Source of the DNA: Caulobacter sp.
GTDB lineage: Bacteria > Pseudomonadota > Alphaproteobacteria > Caulobacterales > Caulobacteraceae
Reading direction: 5' to 3'
DNA length: 8,245 nt
Assembly: GCA_014378155.1 (NCBI GenBank)
Contig: JACMOF010000528.1
Span: 1-8,245, forward strand
The notes under the pieces are model-generated. The model made no database searches. It saw nothing but the letters and a program-made list of their open reading frames with translations, and was not told the origin of the DNA. Of this stretch, positions 1 to 5,674 are shown piece by piece. Position 1 is the first letter of the stretch; each line of letters opens with the position of its first letter. A program made the translations under genes and the position numbers.

Positions 1-67
1 CCATGTCGCCGTGCAGCAGACGCACGCACTGGCCGTCCTTCAAGTCGATGGCGGGATAGAGGATCAT
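1..67 (-). CDS. hisA: HisA, ProFAR isomerase (5' end only)
   Basis: Only the first 22 codons are inside the window; the gene continues beyond the left edge. The N-terminus reads MILYPAIDLKDGQCVRL, the classic first beta strand of the HisA TIM barrel, and Asp8 corresponds to the family's catalytic general base. HisA is cytoplasmic and converts ProFAR to PRFAR by an Amadori-type ring opening, the step just before the HisF/HisH synthase. The ATG (67-65) overlaps the TGA of hisH (66-64) in an ATGA arrangement, which implies translational coupling. HisF has a similar barrel, but its N-terminus normally reads more like a KRIIPCLDV pattern, so HisA is the better call. Confidence 0.93.
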   Translation of the reverse strand, partial: MILYPAIDLKDGQCVRLLHGDM

Positions 68-705
68 GGGCGCCATTCCAGGAAGTTGGCGAGCAGGGCG
101 AGCCCCGCGGCTTGGGATTTTTCGGGGTGGAACTGTACGCCGGCCACGTTGCCCTTGGCCACGGCGGCCGTGAACGGGCCGCCGTGATCGGTGGTCGCCA
201 GGACGTCCTCGGGGTTCGAAGGCGTCAAGGCGAAGGAGTTGGCGAAGTACATGTGGGCGCCGTGCTCGACGCCGGTAAAGAGCGGGTGGGCATGGGCGAG
301 CGAGATTGCGTTCCAGCCCATGTGCGGGATGGTCAGGCCGGGGTCGTGGGGTTCGAGCTTCTTCACTTCGCCGGCGATCCAGCCGAGGCCGGGGGTGACG
401 CCGAACTCCAGGCCCCGCGAGGCCAGCAGCTGGTGGCCCACGCAAATGCCCAGGAACGGCGCGCCCTTGCCGTGCACGGCCGCGTTCATCGCCTCGTAGA
501 CCCCCGAGGCGTCGAGGCCAGCGCGGCAAGACGCGAAGGCGCCCACTCCGGGCAGCACCACGCGGTCGGCGGCGGCCACGATGGACGGGTCGGCCGTCAC
601 GACGATGTCAGCGTCGATGGCGTGACGGCGGGCCGCCTCGCGCAGGGCCTTTTCGGCCGAGCGCAAATTGCCCGACCCGTAATCGATCAGGGCGACGGTC
701 TGCAT
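64..705 (-). CDS. hisH: HisH, glutamine amidotransferase subunit of IGP synthase
   Basis: A 213-residue class I glutamine amidotransferase of normal HisH length. It hydrolyses glutamine and passes ammonia to HisF, which converts PRFAR to IGP and AICAR. Seen in the sequence: N-terminal IDYGSGNLRS (about 7-16), oxyanion strand LPGVGAF (51-57), nucleophile elbow GICVGHQ with Cys88, a PHMGWN segment (127-132), and GVQFHPEKSQ with the catalytic His193 and Glu195. Two positions look unusual for HisH: His91 after the elbow, where most members have Met, and YFANSF (153-158), where the common form is YFVHSY. The start is preceded by AGGGA about 10 nt upstream, 13 nt or less after the hisB stop. The 3' end overlaps hisA by 4 nt. 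The enzyme is probably active because the triad is intact. Confidence 0.95.
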   Translation of the reverse strand: MQTVALIDYGSGNLRSAEKALREAARRHAIDADIVVTADPSIVAAADRVVLPGVGAFASCRAGLDASGVYEAMNAAVHGKGAPFLGICVGHQLLASRGLEFGVTPGLGWIAGEVKKLEPHDPGLTIPHMGWNAISLAHAHPLFTGVEHGAHMYFANSFALTPSNPEDVLATTDHGGPFTAAVAKGNVAGVQFHPEKSQAAGLALLANFLEWRP

Positions 706-718
706 GAGATCAAATTCC

Positions 719-1309
719 CTACAGCACGCCCTTGGTGGAGGGGGCCAGGCCGCCGGTCTTGGGGTCGATCTCGACCGCCTGACGCAGCGCCCGGGCCAGG
801 GCTTTGAAGCCGCTTTCGGCGACGTGGTGCGTGTTGTCGCCGTACAACGTCTCGAGATGCACGCAGGCTCCCACGTTCATCGCGAAGGCGTGGTGGAATT
901 CCTTGAACAGCTCGGTGTCCATCTCGCCGACCTTGGGCCGCTTGAAGTCGACCTTCCAGATCAGATAGGGCCGGTTCGACAGGTCGATGGCGCAGCGCGT
1001 CAGGGTCTCGTCCATCGGGATATAGGCGTGACCGAAGCGTCGGATGCCCTTGAAGCCATCCAGAGCCTTGTTTATCGCCAGGCCCAGCACGATGCCGGTG
1101 TCTTCCACCGTGTGGTGCATGTCGATGTGCAGGTCGCCAGTGGTCTCGACCTTGAGGTCGAACCCGCCGTGGCGCGCGAAGCTCTCCAGCATGTGGTCGT
1201 AGAACCCGATGCCGGTCGAGATCGTCGAGGCGCCGGTCCCGTCGAGATCGATCCAGACCCGGATCTGGGTCTCTTTCGTCTCGCGGACCACTTCAGCGGT
1301 GCGGGCCAT
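719..1309 (-). CDS. hisB: HisB, imidazoleglycerol-phosphate dehydratase
   Basis: A 196-residue monofunctional IGP dehydratase that converts IGP to imidazole acetol-phosphate, the sixth step of histidine biosynthesis. The manganese-binding histidine clusters are all visible: GFYDHML (35-41), MHHTVEDTG (64-72), FHHAFA (138-143) and [10 protein letters not shown] (160-169). The reading frame stays open far upstream, but the family N-terminus ([14 protein letters not shown], leading to the usual RxTxET-like start) fixes the ATG at 1309. This ATG is preceded by AAGGAC as ribosome-binding site and lies 8 nt after the stop of the upstream kinase gene. There is no fused phosphatase domain of the enterobacterial type, so the histidinol-phosphatase must be encoded elsewhere. 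Confidence 0.96.
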   Translation of the reverse strand: MARTAEVVRETKETQIRVWIDLDGTGASTISTGIGFYDHMLESFARHGGFDLKVETTGDLHIDMHHTVEDTGIVLGLAINKALDGFKGIRRFGHAYIPMDETLTRCAIDLSNRPYLIWKVDFKRPKVGEMDTELFKEFHHAFAMNVGACVHLETLYGDNTHHVAESGFKALARALRQAVEIDPKTGGLAPSTKGVL

Positions 1310-1317
1310 GGTCGTCC

Positions 1318-2307
1318 TTAAATTCCGTTTTGGGCCGCGAGATCCCGCAGGCTGACCTGCGGGCGCGGACCGTAGTGCGCGATGACCTCGGCGGCGGCCA
1401 GGGCGCCCAGCTGTCCGCAGACGGGCAGCGGGTGGCCCTGGGAGAGGCCATAGAGGAAGCCCGCCGCGTATTGGTCGCCGGCGCCGGTAGTGTCTATGAC
1501 TTTTTCGACGGGATAGGCCGAGATTTCGTGCAATGCCCCGCCGGAGGCCACCACCGAGCCGTGTTCGCTGCGCGTGACGGCGGCGATCTCTACCTTGCCG
1601 GCCAAGGCCTTCACGGCGGCGTCGAAGTCGGTGGTCTGGAACAGGGCGCAGACTTCCGAGGCATTGGCGAAGACGATGTCGCACTGGGTGTCGATGAAGC
1701 CCAGCAGGGCCTCGCGGTGACGCTCGACCACGAAACTGTCGGACAGGGTGATGACGATCTTGCGCCCCGCGCCATGGGCCAGGCCGGCGGCCTTGGCGAA
1801 GGCGCGGCGGGCTTCCAGCGGATCGAATAGATAACCCTCCAGATAGACGTACTGCGCCGCTTCGATGATCGCCGGGTCGACGTCGGCGGCGGTCAGCTCG
1901 ACACAGGCGCCCAGATAGGTCGACATGGTGCGCTGGGCGTCTGGCGTGACATTGATCAGGCTCTGGGCCGTCGCGGGCCCTTCCGCCAGGGGCGGGGTGT
2001 TGAAGGTGGCGCCAATGGCGCGCATGTCGTGGGTGAAGACGCGGCCCAGCTGGTCGTCGGCGACCTTGCCTATGAAGGCGGCCTTGCCACCAAAGCTGGC
2101 GATGCCGGCCACGGTGTTGCCCGCGCTGCCGCCCGACGCCTCGATGCCCGACGCCATCACGTCATAAAGGATAGAGGCCCGCGCCACGTCAATCAGGGCC
2201 ATCGAGCCCTTGACCAGGCCTTGTCGCTCCAGGAAGGCGTCGTCACACTGGGCGATGACATCGACGATAGCGTTACCGATGGCGGCGACGTCGTAGAGGG
2301 CGGTCAT
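1318..2307 (-). CDS. PfkB-family carbohydrate kinase, adenosine kinase-like
   Basis: A 329-residue PfkB/ribokinase-fold kinase. It has a substrate-side GGSAGNT motif (59-65), an NASE metal/phosphate motif (215-218), and the C-terminal signature [14 protein letters not shown] (272-285), in which Asp278 is the catalytic base and the preceding glycines form the anion hole. The segment HYGPRP (311-316) near the end is typical of the branch annotated as adenosine kinase in alphaproteobacteria. The likely reaction is ATP-dependent phosphorylation of adenosine to AMP; another nucleoside or sugar remains possible. An in-frame extension of 20 codons exists, but that stretch is arginine- and proline-rich, and the beta-strand start [16 protein letters not shown] marks the real N-terminus. 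It is the first gene of the hisB-hisH-hisA run and ends 8 nt before hisB. Confidence 0.88.
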   Translation of the reverse strand: MTALYDVAAIGNAIVDVIAQCDDAFLERQGLVKGSMALIDVARASILYDVMASGIEASGGSAGNTVAGIASFGGKAAFIGKVADDQLGRVFTHDMRAIGATFNTPPLAEGPATAQSLINVTPDAQRTMSTYLGACVELTAADVDPAIIEAAQYVYLEGYLFDPLEARRAFAKAAGLAHGAGRKIVITLSDSFVVERHREALLGFIDTQCDIVFANASEVCALFQTTDFDAAVKALAGKVEIAAVTRSEHGSVVASGGALHEISAYPVEKVIDTTGAGDQYAAGFLYGLSQGHPLPVCGQLGALAAAEVIAHYGPRPQVSLRDLAAQNGI

Positions 2308-2358
2308 AAAAGGTCTTTTCCGAAAGGGCGACGCGCGCGGAGTACCGGATCGGGGCGC

Positions 2359-2379
2359 GCAAGGCAACGCGAGCCTTGC
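2359..2379. promoter_or_regulatory. Inverted repeat in divergent intergenic region
   Basis: A perfect dyad, GCAAGGC-N7-GCCTTGC, lies in the 104-bp spacer between the divergent adenosine kinase-like gene and the ATP-grasp gene. Its half-sites are 14 bp centre to centre, compatible with a dimeric regulator. Its right arm overlaps the TTGCCC element of the candidate promoter for the plus-strand gene. On the minus strand it could instead be a leader hairpin of the his operon. The function is inferred from position and symmetry alone. Confidence 0.35.
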
Positions 2380-2402
2380 CCGAAGGATCGTGTCGCTCTA
2401 CC
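2376..2402 (+). promoter_or_regulatory. Candidate sigma73 promoter for the ATP-grasp gene
   Basis: TTGCCCG (2376-2382), a 12-nt spacer and GCTCTACC (2395-2402) fit the Caulobacter housekeeping pattern TTGACGS-N10-14-GCTANAWC with a few mismatches. Transcription would begin near 2409-2412, essentially at the ATG, giving a leaderless mRNA. That agrees with the lack of a properly spaced Shine-Dalgarno sequence. This is a pattern match only. Confidence 0.3.
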
Positions 2403-2411
2403 GCCAAGGGC

Positions 2412-3266
2412 ATGACCGACGTTCTGATCCTCACGCCCGCCGCCGACGAAACCCTGTTCGCCCACGCCTGGACCCCATTGTTCGAGCGTCTCGCGGCGCC
2501 GCTGCGGGCGCGCGGCCTGGACGTCGAGCACGCCAGCTGGGTCGAACCGCTCGACCCGGCCCGAGCCCGCGTAGTGTTGCCGCTGCTGACCTGGGGCTAT
2601 CATCTGCGCGCGCCGCTGTGGTTCGAGCGGCTCGACGCCCTTGAAGCCACTGGCGCGCGCCTGGCCAATCCAGTGTCGGTGCTGCGCTGGAACACCACCA
2701 AGACCTATCTGGCCCAACTGGCGGCGAAGGGCGCGCCGGTGGTGCCGACCATCGCTCTGGATCGCTTGTCGCTCGAGGACCTGGATCGGGCTCGCGAGGT
2801 GTTCGGCGTCGACGTGCTGGTGGCCAAGCCGCAGATCTCCGGCGGATCGCAAGACACCGTTAAGCTGCGCCACGCCGACGGTTTGACGGGCTGCACCACT
2901 GGTCCGGCGCTGATCCAGCCGTTCCTTCCGGCGGTGAGCGAGGAGGGCGAGCTTTCGCTGTTCTATTTCGACGGGGTGTTCAGCCACGCGGTGACCAAGG
3001 TAGCGACCGGCGGCGACTTCCGCGTCCAGCCGCAGTTCGGCGGCCAGGTCAGCGGCGTCGCGCCCGAACCCGAGGCGCTGCACGCGGCGGCGATGGTGCT
3101 CAAGGCGGCCGGGACGCAGTTGACCTACGCCCGGGTCGACCTGATCCGAGGTCTGGACGGTACGCCCCAGCTGATGGAGCTGGAGGTCATCGAGCCGGAC
3201 CTGTTCCTGGGGCACGCCCATGATGGCGGCGCGGCGTTCGCGGCGGCGGTGGTTAAGGTGCTCTAG
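2412..3266 (+). CDS. ATP-grasp domain protein (RimK/glutathione synthetase-like ligase)
   Basis: A 284-residue predicted cytoplasmic ATP-grasp enzyme of unknown substrate. The pre-ATP-grasp half runs from MTDVLIL to about residue 95 and ends in NTTKTYL, the usual N-x-x-K-x-x-L entry to the ATP-binding subdomain. The sequence LVAKPQISGGSQDT (136-149) provides the ATP-binding lysine (Lys139) and a glycine-rich loop. SLFYFDGVFSHAVTK (182-196) is the strand pair typical of the fold. RVDLI (241-245) and MELEVIEPDLFL (255-266) provide the acidic metal ligands. Such enzymes join a carboxylate to an amine or thiol via an acylphosphate. No biosynthetic partner is adjacent, so the product cannot be named. 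An upstream in-frame TTG at 2376 is less likely. The gene is convergent with nth and ends 12 nt before an inverted repeat pair. Confidence 0.82.
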   Translation: MTDVLILTPAADETLFAHAWTPLFERLAAPLRARGLDVEHASWVEPLDPARARVVLPLLTWGYHLRAPLWFERLDALEATGARLANPVSVLRWNTTKTYLAQLAAKGAPVVPTIALDRLSLEDLDRAREVFGVDVLVAKPQISGGSQDTVKLRHADGLTGCTTGPALIQPFLPAVSEEGELSLFYFDGVFSHAVTKVATGGDFRVQPQFGGQVSGVAPEPEALHAAAMVLKAAGTQLTYARVDLIRGLDGTPQLMELEVIEPDLFLGHAHDGGAAFAAAVVKVL

Positions 3267-3278
3267 CCCACTGACTTT

Positions 3279-3325
3279 CCCCCACCTGGCGGCTTCGCCG
3301 CCTGTCCGCCCCATAGGGGGCGGAG
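3279..3325 (+). repeat. Double-hairpin intergenic repeat, copy A
   Basis: A 47-nt element made of a C5 run, a 6-bp stem GGCGGC-TTC-GCCGCC (3288-3302) and an 8-bp stem TCCGCCCC-ATAG-GGGGCGGA (3305-3324). It starts 12 nt after the stop of the ATP-grasp gene. The same architecture recurs inverted at 3340-3385. It resembles GC-rich double-hairpin repeats common between Caulobacter genes. There is no U-tract, so a role in termination or 3'-end protection is an inference. Confidence 0.75.
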
Positions 3326-3339
3326 CTCGAAACGCGGGG

Positions 3340-3385
3340 CTCTTCCCCCTCTGGGGGAAGACGGTCGCGAAGCGACCCTTAGGGG
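3340..3385 (-). repeat. Double-hairpin intergenic repeat, copy B (inverted)
   Basis: A 46-nt element that, read on the minus strand, repeats the layout of copy A: C4, a 6-bp stem GGTCGC-TTC-GCGACC (plus-strand arms 3363-3368 and 3372-3377), then an 8-bp stem CTTCCCCC-AGA-GGGGGAAG (plus-strand arms 3342-3349 and 3353-3360). The stem sequences differ from copy A while the pairing is perfect, which indicates compensatory change. It begins 14 nt downstream of the nth stop codon, so each convergent gene has its own copy just after its 3' end. Confidence 0.75.
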
Positions 3386-3399
3386 CAAGTGTTCGCCGC

Positions 3400-4104
3400 T
3401 TAGGCGCCCAGAAACAGCTCCCGCGACGGACATAGATCCGCGATCCGGCACACCTCGCACTTCGGCTTCCGCGCCACGCAGACATACCGCCCGTGCAGGA
3501 TCAGCCAGTGATGGGCCCGGGTCTTGTAGCGATCCGGCACGACCCGCATCAGATCGTCCTCGACCGCGTCGGGCGTCTTGCCGGCTGACAGCTTCAGCCG
3601 GTGCGAGACGCGGAACACATGGGTGTCGACGGCGATCGCCGGCTCGATATCCAGTTCATTGAGCACCACGCTGGCGGTCTTGCGGCCCACGCCGGGCAGG
3701 CTTTCCAGAGCCTCGCGGTTCAAGGGCACCTCGCCGCCATGATGGTCCATCAGGATGCTGGCCGAGGCGATGACGTTCCTGGCCTTGGTCCGGTAGAGGC
3801 CGATCGAGGCGATGTAGCCGATCAGGCCTTCCTCGCCGAGCGCCAGCATCTTGGCGGGACTGTCTGCGACCTGGAACAGCGGACCGGTCGACTTGTTGAC
3901 CTGAACGTCCGTCGCCTGGGCCGACAGGGCCACGGCGGTCACCAGGGTGTAGGGGTTGGAATAGTTGAGCTCGGTCTTGGGATGGTCTTCCAGGCTTTCG
4001 AACCGCGAGAACAGCACCTCGATCCGCGCGCGCTCGGCCGGCGTTAGGCGCTTGGCGACAGGGCGTTTTCTGACGAACGGCTTGGTGGACGCGGGCTTGG
4101 CCAT
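3400..4104 (-). CDS. nth: Endonuclease III
   Basis: A 234-residue base-excision-repair glycosylase/AP lyase that removes oxidised pyrimidines. It shows the helix-hairpin-helix LESLPGVGRKTASVV (133-147) with catalytic Lys142, then AIAVDTHVFRV (156-166) with catalytic Asp160. It ends in a [4Fe-4S] cluster ligand set with C-X6-C-X2-C-X5-C spacing (Cys209, 216, 219, 225). SAQATDVQVN (61-70) matches the family's LSAQ(A/T)TD motif. A basic N-terminal tail of about 20 residues (lysines, arginines, prolines) precedes the conserved core and is longer than in E. coli Nth. No Shine-Dalgarno is visible before the ATG at 4104. The gene is divergent from the DUF2244 gene (65-bp spacer) and convergent with the ATP-grasp gene. 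Confidence 0.96.
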   Translation of the reverse strand: MAKPASTKPFVRKRPVAKRLTPAERARIEVLFSRFESLEDHPKTELNYSNPYTLVTAVALSAQATDVQVNKSTGPLFQVADSPAKMLALGEEGLIGYIASIGLYRTKARNVIASASILMDHHGGEVPLNREALESLPGVGRKTASVVLNELDIEPAIAVDTHVFRVSHRLKLSAGKTPDAVEDDLMRVVPDRYKTRAHHWLILHGRYVCVARKPKCEVCRIADLCPSRELFLGA

Positions 4105-4155
4105 GGGCGGCGACCATGCCGTGATGCGCGCCTCTCGCCAAGCGTCGGGGCCGCC

Positions 4156-4163
4156 CCTAAATC
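4156..4163 (+). promoter_or_regulatory. Candidate -10 element for the DUF2244 gene
   Basis: CCTAAATC matches the Caulobacter -10 consensus GCTANAWC at seven of eight positions and ends 6 nt before the ATG at 4170. Initiation at the usual distance would give a leaderless transcript, consistent with the absence of any Shine-Dalgarno there. No good -35 is visible. A second, perfect match (GCTATATC, 4181-4188) lies inside the reading frame, 8 nt before an in-frame GTG at 4197. Confidence 0.33.
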
Positions 4164-4169
4164 AAGCCC

Positions 4170-4646
4170 ATGTCCGCGCCGCTATATCTTGACGCCGTGA
4201 TCAAGCCCAACCGGTCGATGAACCGGCAGGGTCTCTATGTGCTGCTTGGCGTGCTGACCGCCTTCAACCTGATGGTGGGGATCTTCCTATTGATCCTGGG
4301 CGCCCCGCCGGTGCTGCCGTTCCTGGGACTGGACGTGCTGGCCATGGGCCTGGCCCTCCGCGCCAGTTTCCGCGCCGCCGAGCGTTCAGAGCGCGTGCGG
4401 GTCACGGCCGAGGCGGTGACCGTCAGCCGCGAGGACGAGAAGGGCGCCCGCGTGATCTGGACATCGCCCACCGCCTTCACCCGGGTCGGCGTCGAGCAGG
4501 CGGGCGAGCACGAGGCGCGGGTGCGGCTGATGATGTCGCGTCGGCGCCTGACGCTGGCCCGGGCGCTGAGCCCGCTCGAGCGTGTCGATTTCGCGCGGGC
4601 GCTGGAGCGGGCGATCCTCGACGCCCGGGCCGAACGCTATCGCTAA
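4170..4646 (+). CDS. DUF2244 inner-membrane protein
   Basis: A 158-residue protein of the alphaproteobacterial DUF2244 family, function unknown. After the short N-terminal motif AVIKPNRSMNRQG (9-21; the family pattern is roughly AVLxPxRSLxxxG) come two predicted transmembrane helices, about 22-43 (rich in L, V, F, I) and 48-66. A basic junction RASFRAAERSERVRV (64-78) follows, then a cytoplasmic beta-rich domain to the C-terminus. The positive-inside rule and the short loop (GAPPVLP) suggest a hairpin with both termini in the cytoplasm. The ATG at 4170 is kept because the residues before the alternative GTG at 4197 (V10) still fit the family motif. The gene is in the same direction as, and 52 nt upstream of, the alkyltransferase gene. 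Confidence 0.85.
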   Translation: MSAPLYLDAVIKPNRSMNRQGLYVLLGVLTAFNLMVGIFLLILGAPPVLPFLGLDVLAMGLALRASFRAAERSERVRVTAEAVTVSREDEKGARVIWTSPTAFTRVGVEQAGEHEARVRLMMSRRRLTLARALSPLERVDFARALERAILDARAERYR

Positions 4647-4682
4647 ACGGCGCAAGAACCGGGCGGACGGCGGCGGCGGGGC

Positions 4683-4690
4683 GCACTATC
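4683..4690 (+). promoter_or_regulatory. Candidate -10 element for the MGMT-fusion gene
   Basis: GCACTATC matches GCTANAWC at six of eight positions and ends 8 nt before the ATG at 4699. No Shine-Dalgarno is present between it and the start. If used, it would give a leaderless mRNA and separate transcription from the DUF2244 gene. The -35 region is unclear, so this is weak. Confidence 0.22.
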
Positions 4691-4698
4691 TTCTCGCC

Positions 4699-5571
4699 AT
4701 GCCGCTCGATGTTTCCCCCTCCCAAGCTATCGCCCATCTGACCGAGCGGTCGGCGGACTATGATCGCATGGCCAAGGCCCTTTCCTGGCTGGCCGACCGC
4801 TGGCAGGAGCGTCCGTCGCTGGACGAGGCCGCCGACGCGGTCGGCCTGTCGCCATTCCATTTCCAGCGGGTGTTCAGCCGCTGGGCTGGGGTCAGCCCCA
4901 AGATCTTCGTCGCCGCCATCGCCCATGCCGAGGCTCGGCGATCGCTGGAGCAGGGCGTCAGCGTGCTCGACGCGGCTTATGACGCCGGCCTGTCCGGCCC
5001 TTCGCGCCTGCACGACCTGTTCATCGCCCAGGAGGCGGTGACGCCGGGCGACGTGCGGCGTCGGGGCGAGGGGCTCCATCTGGCCTGGGGCTGGGCGCCG
5101 ACCCCCTATGGCAAGGGCCTGTTCGTCATGGCCCCGCGCGGCCTGGCCGGCCTGGCCTTTTCCGATGGCGACGATGAGGCGACCTTCGCCGATATGCACC
5201 GGCGGTTCCCCCCCGCCGACTGGCGCCGCGATGACGAGGCCTCGGCCCGCACGGCGGTCCACGCCTTCGCCGGTGGTGACCAACCCCTGCCGGTGGTGCT
5301 GATCGGCTCGCCGTTCAACATCCAGGTCTGGAAGGCCCTGTTGCGCATCCCTGCGGGCCAGACCGGCAGCTATGGCGAGATCGCGGCCTGGGCGGGCAGT
5401 CCGCGCGCCTACCAAGCCACCGGCGGCGCGATCGGCGCCAACCCTATCTCGCTGCTTATCCCTTGCCACCGCGCCATCGCGAGGGACGGCCGGCTGACCG
5501 GTTACCATTGGGGGTTGGGTCGCAAGGCGGCGATGCTCGGCATGGAGGCCGTCGGCGCGTCTTTGCGGTAA
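4699..5571 (+). CDS. Ada-like fusion: AraC HTH + O6-alkylguanine-DNA alkyltransferase
   Basis: A 290-residue two-domain protein. Residues about 20-122 form an AraC-type helix-turn-helix region (LDEAADAVGLSPFHFQRVF, 41-59, then SVLDAAYDAGLSGPSRLHDLF, about 88-108). Residues about 130-285 form a DNA-protein-cysteine methyltransferase with WKALLRIPAGQTGSYGEIA (211-229), GANP (246-249), the acceptor Cys256 in IPCHRAI, and GYHWGLGRKAAMLGMEA (268-284). It removes O6-methyl or alkyl groups from guanine by suicidal transfer to Cys256. The zinc-thiolate methylphosphotriester sensor of full-length Ada is missing, so self-activation as in E. coli is not expected. The helix position normally holding the arginine finger carries Gln239 (AYQATGG, where ARAVGG is usual). 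The start at 4699 is chosen over an upstream extension that reads as low-complexity glycine and arginine. Confidence 0.9.
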   Translation: MPLDVSPSQAIAHLTERSADYDRMAKALSWLADRWQERPSLDEAADAVGLSPFHFQRVFSRWAGVSPKIFVAAIAHAEARRSLEQGVSVLDAAYDAGLSGPSRLHDLFIAQEAVTPGDVRRRGEGLHLAWGWAPTPYGKGLFVMAPRGLAGLAFSDGDDEATFADMHRRFPPADWRRDDEASARTAVHAFAGGDQPLPVVLIGSPFNIQVWKALLRIPAGQTGSYGEIAAWAGSPRAYQATGGAIGANPISLLIPCHRAIARDGRLTGYHWGLGRKAAMLGMEAVGASLR

Positions 5572-5664
5572 CGCTTGGCGTCGTTACTGCGGAGCTTCAG
5601 CGGGTTCCCTTGGCGGAAGCCCCAACTAGGAGAATGCGCCGCTTAACGATGATTGAACTGGGGC

Positions 5665-5668
5665 GGAG
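5665..5668 (+). promoter_or_regulatory. Ribosome-binding site of the small hypothetical gene
   Basis: GGAG sits 6 nt before the ATG at 5675. This properly spaced Shine-Dalgarno contrasts with the plus-strand genes on either side, which lack one. It is the main support for this start and for the frame being translated. I see no convincing promoter in 5572-5664. Confidence 0.5.
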
Positions 5669-5674
5669 AAACCC

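Noticed and set aside
112..807. A 231-codon plus-strand frame over hisH and the hisB end
   Set aside because: It is the shadow of two well-supported genes, with Gly/Arg/Val/His-rich composition and no motif.
1310..1684. Upstream in-frame extension of hisB by 125 codons
   Set aside because: It overlaps the kinase gene antisense-free but in another frame, reads as arginine-rich nonsense, and the conserved HisB N-terminus with a ribosome-binding site begins at 1309.
2376..2411. TTG at 2376 as start of the ATP-grasp gene
   Set aside because: No ribosome-binding site precedes it. The added residues (PEGSCRSTAKG) do not resemble the fold's first strand, and the TTG is better explained as part of a -35 element.
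2304..3485. A 393-codon open frame on the minus strand across the ATP-grasp gene
   Set aside because: It is antisense to a gene with clear ATP-grasp motifs. Its product is an Arg/Gln/Gly-rich low-complexity sequence with no domain, as expected for the complement of GC-rich coding DNA.
4105..4169. Promoter for nth (TTGGCGA and GCATGGTC on the minus strand)
   Set aside because: The -10 matches the consensus at only about four positions and the spacer is too long, so I do not list it as a feature.
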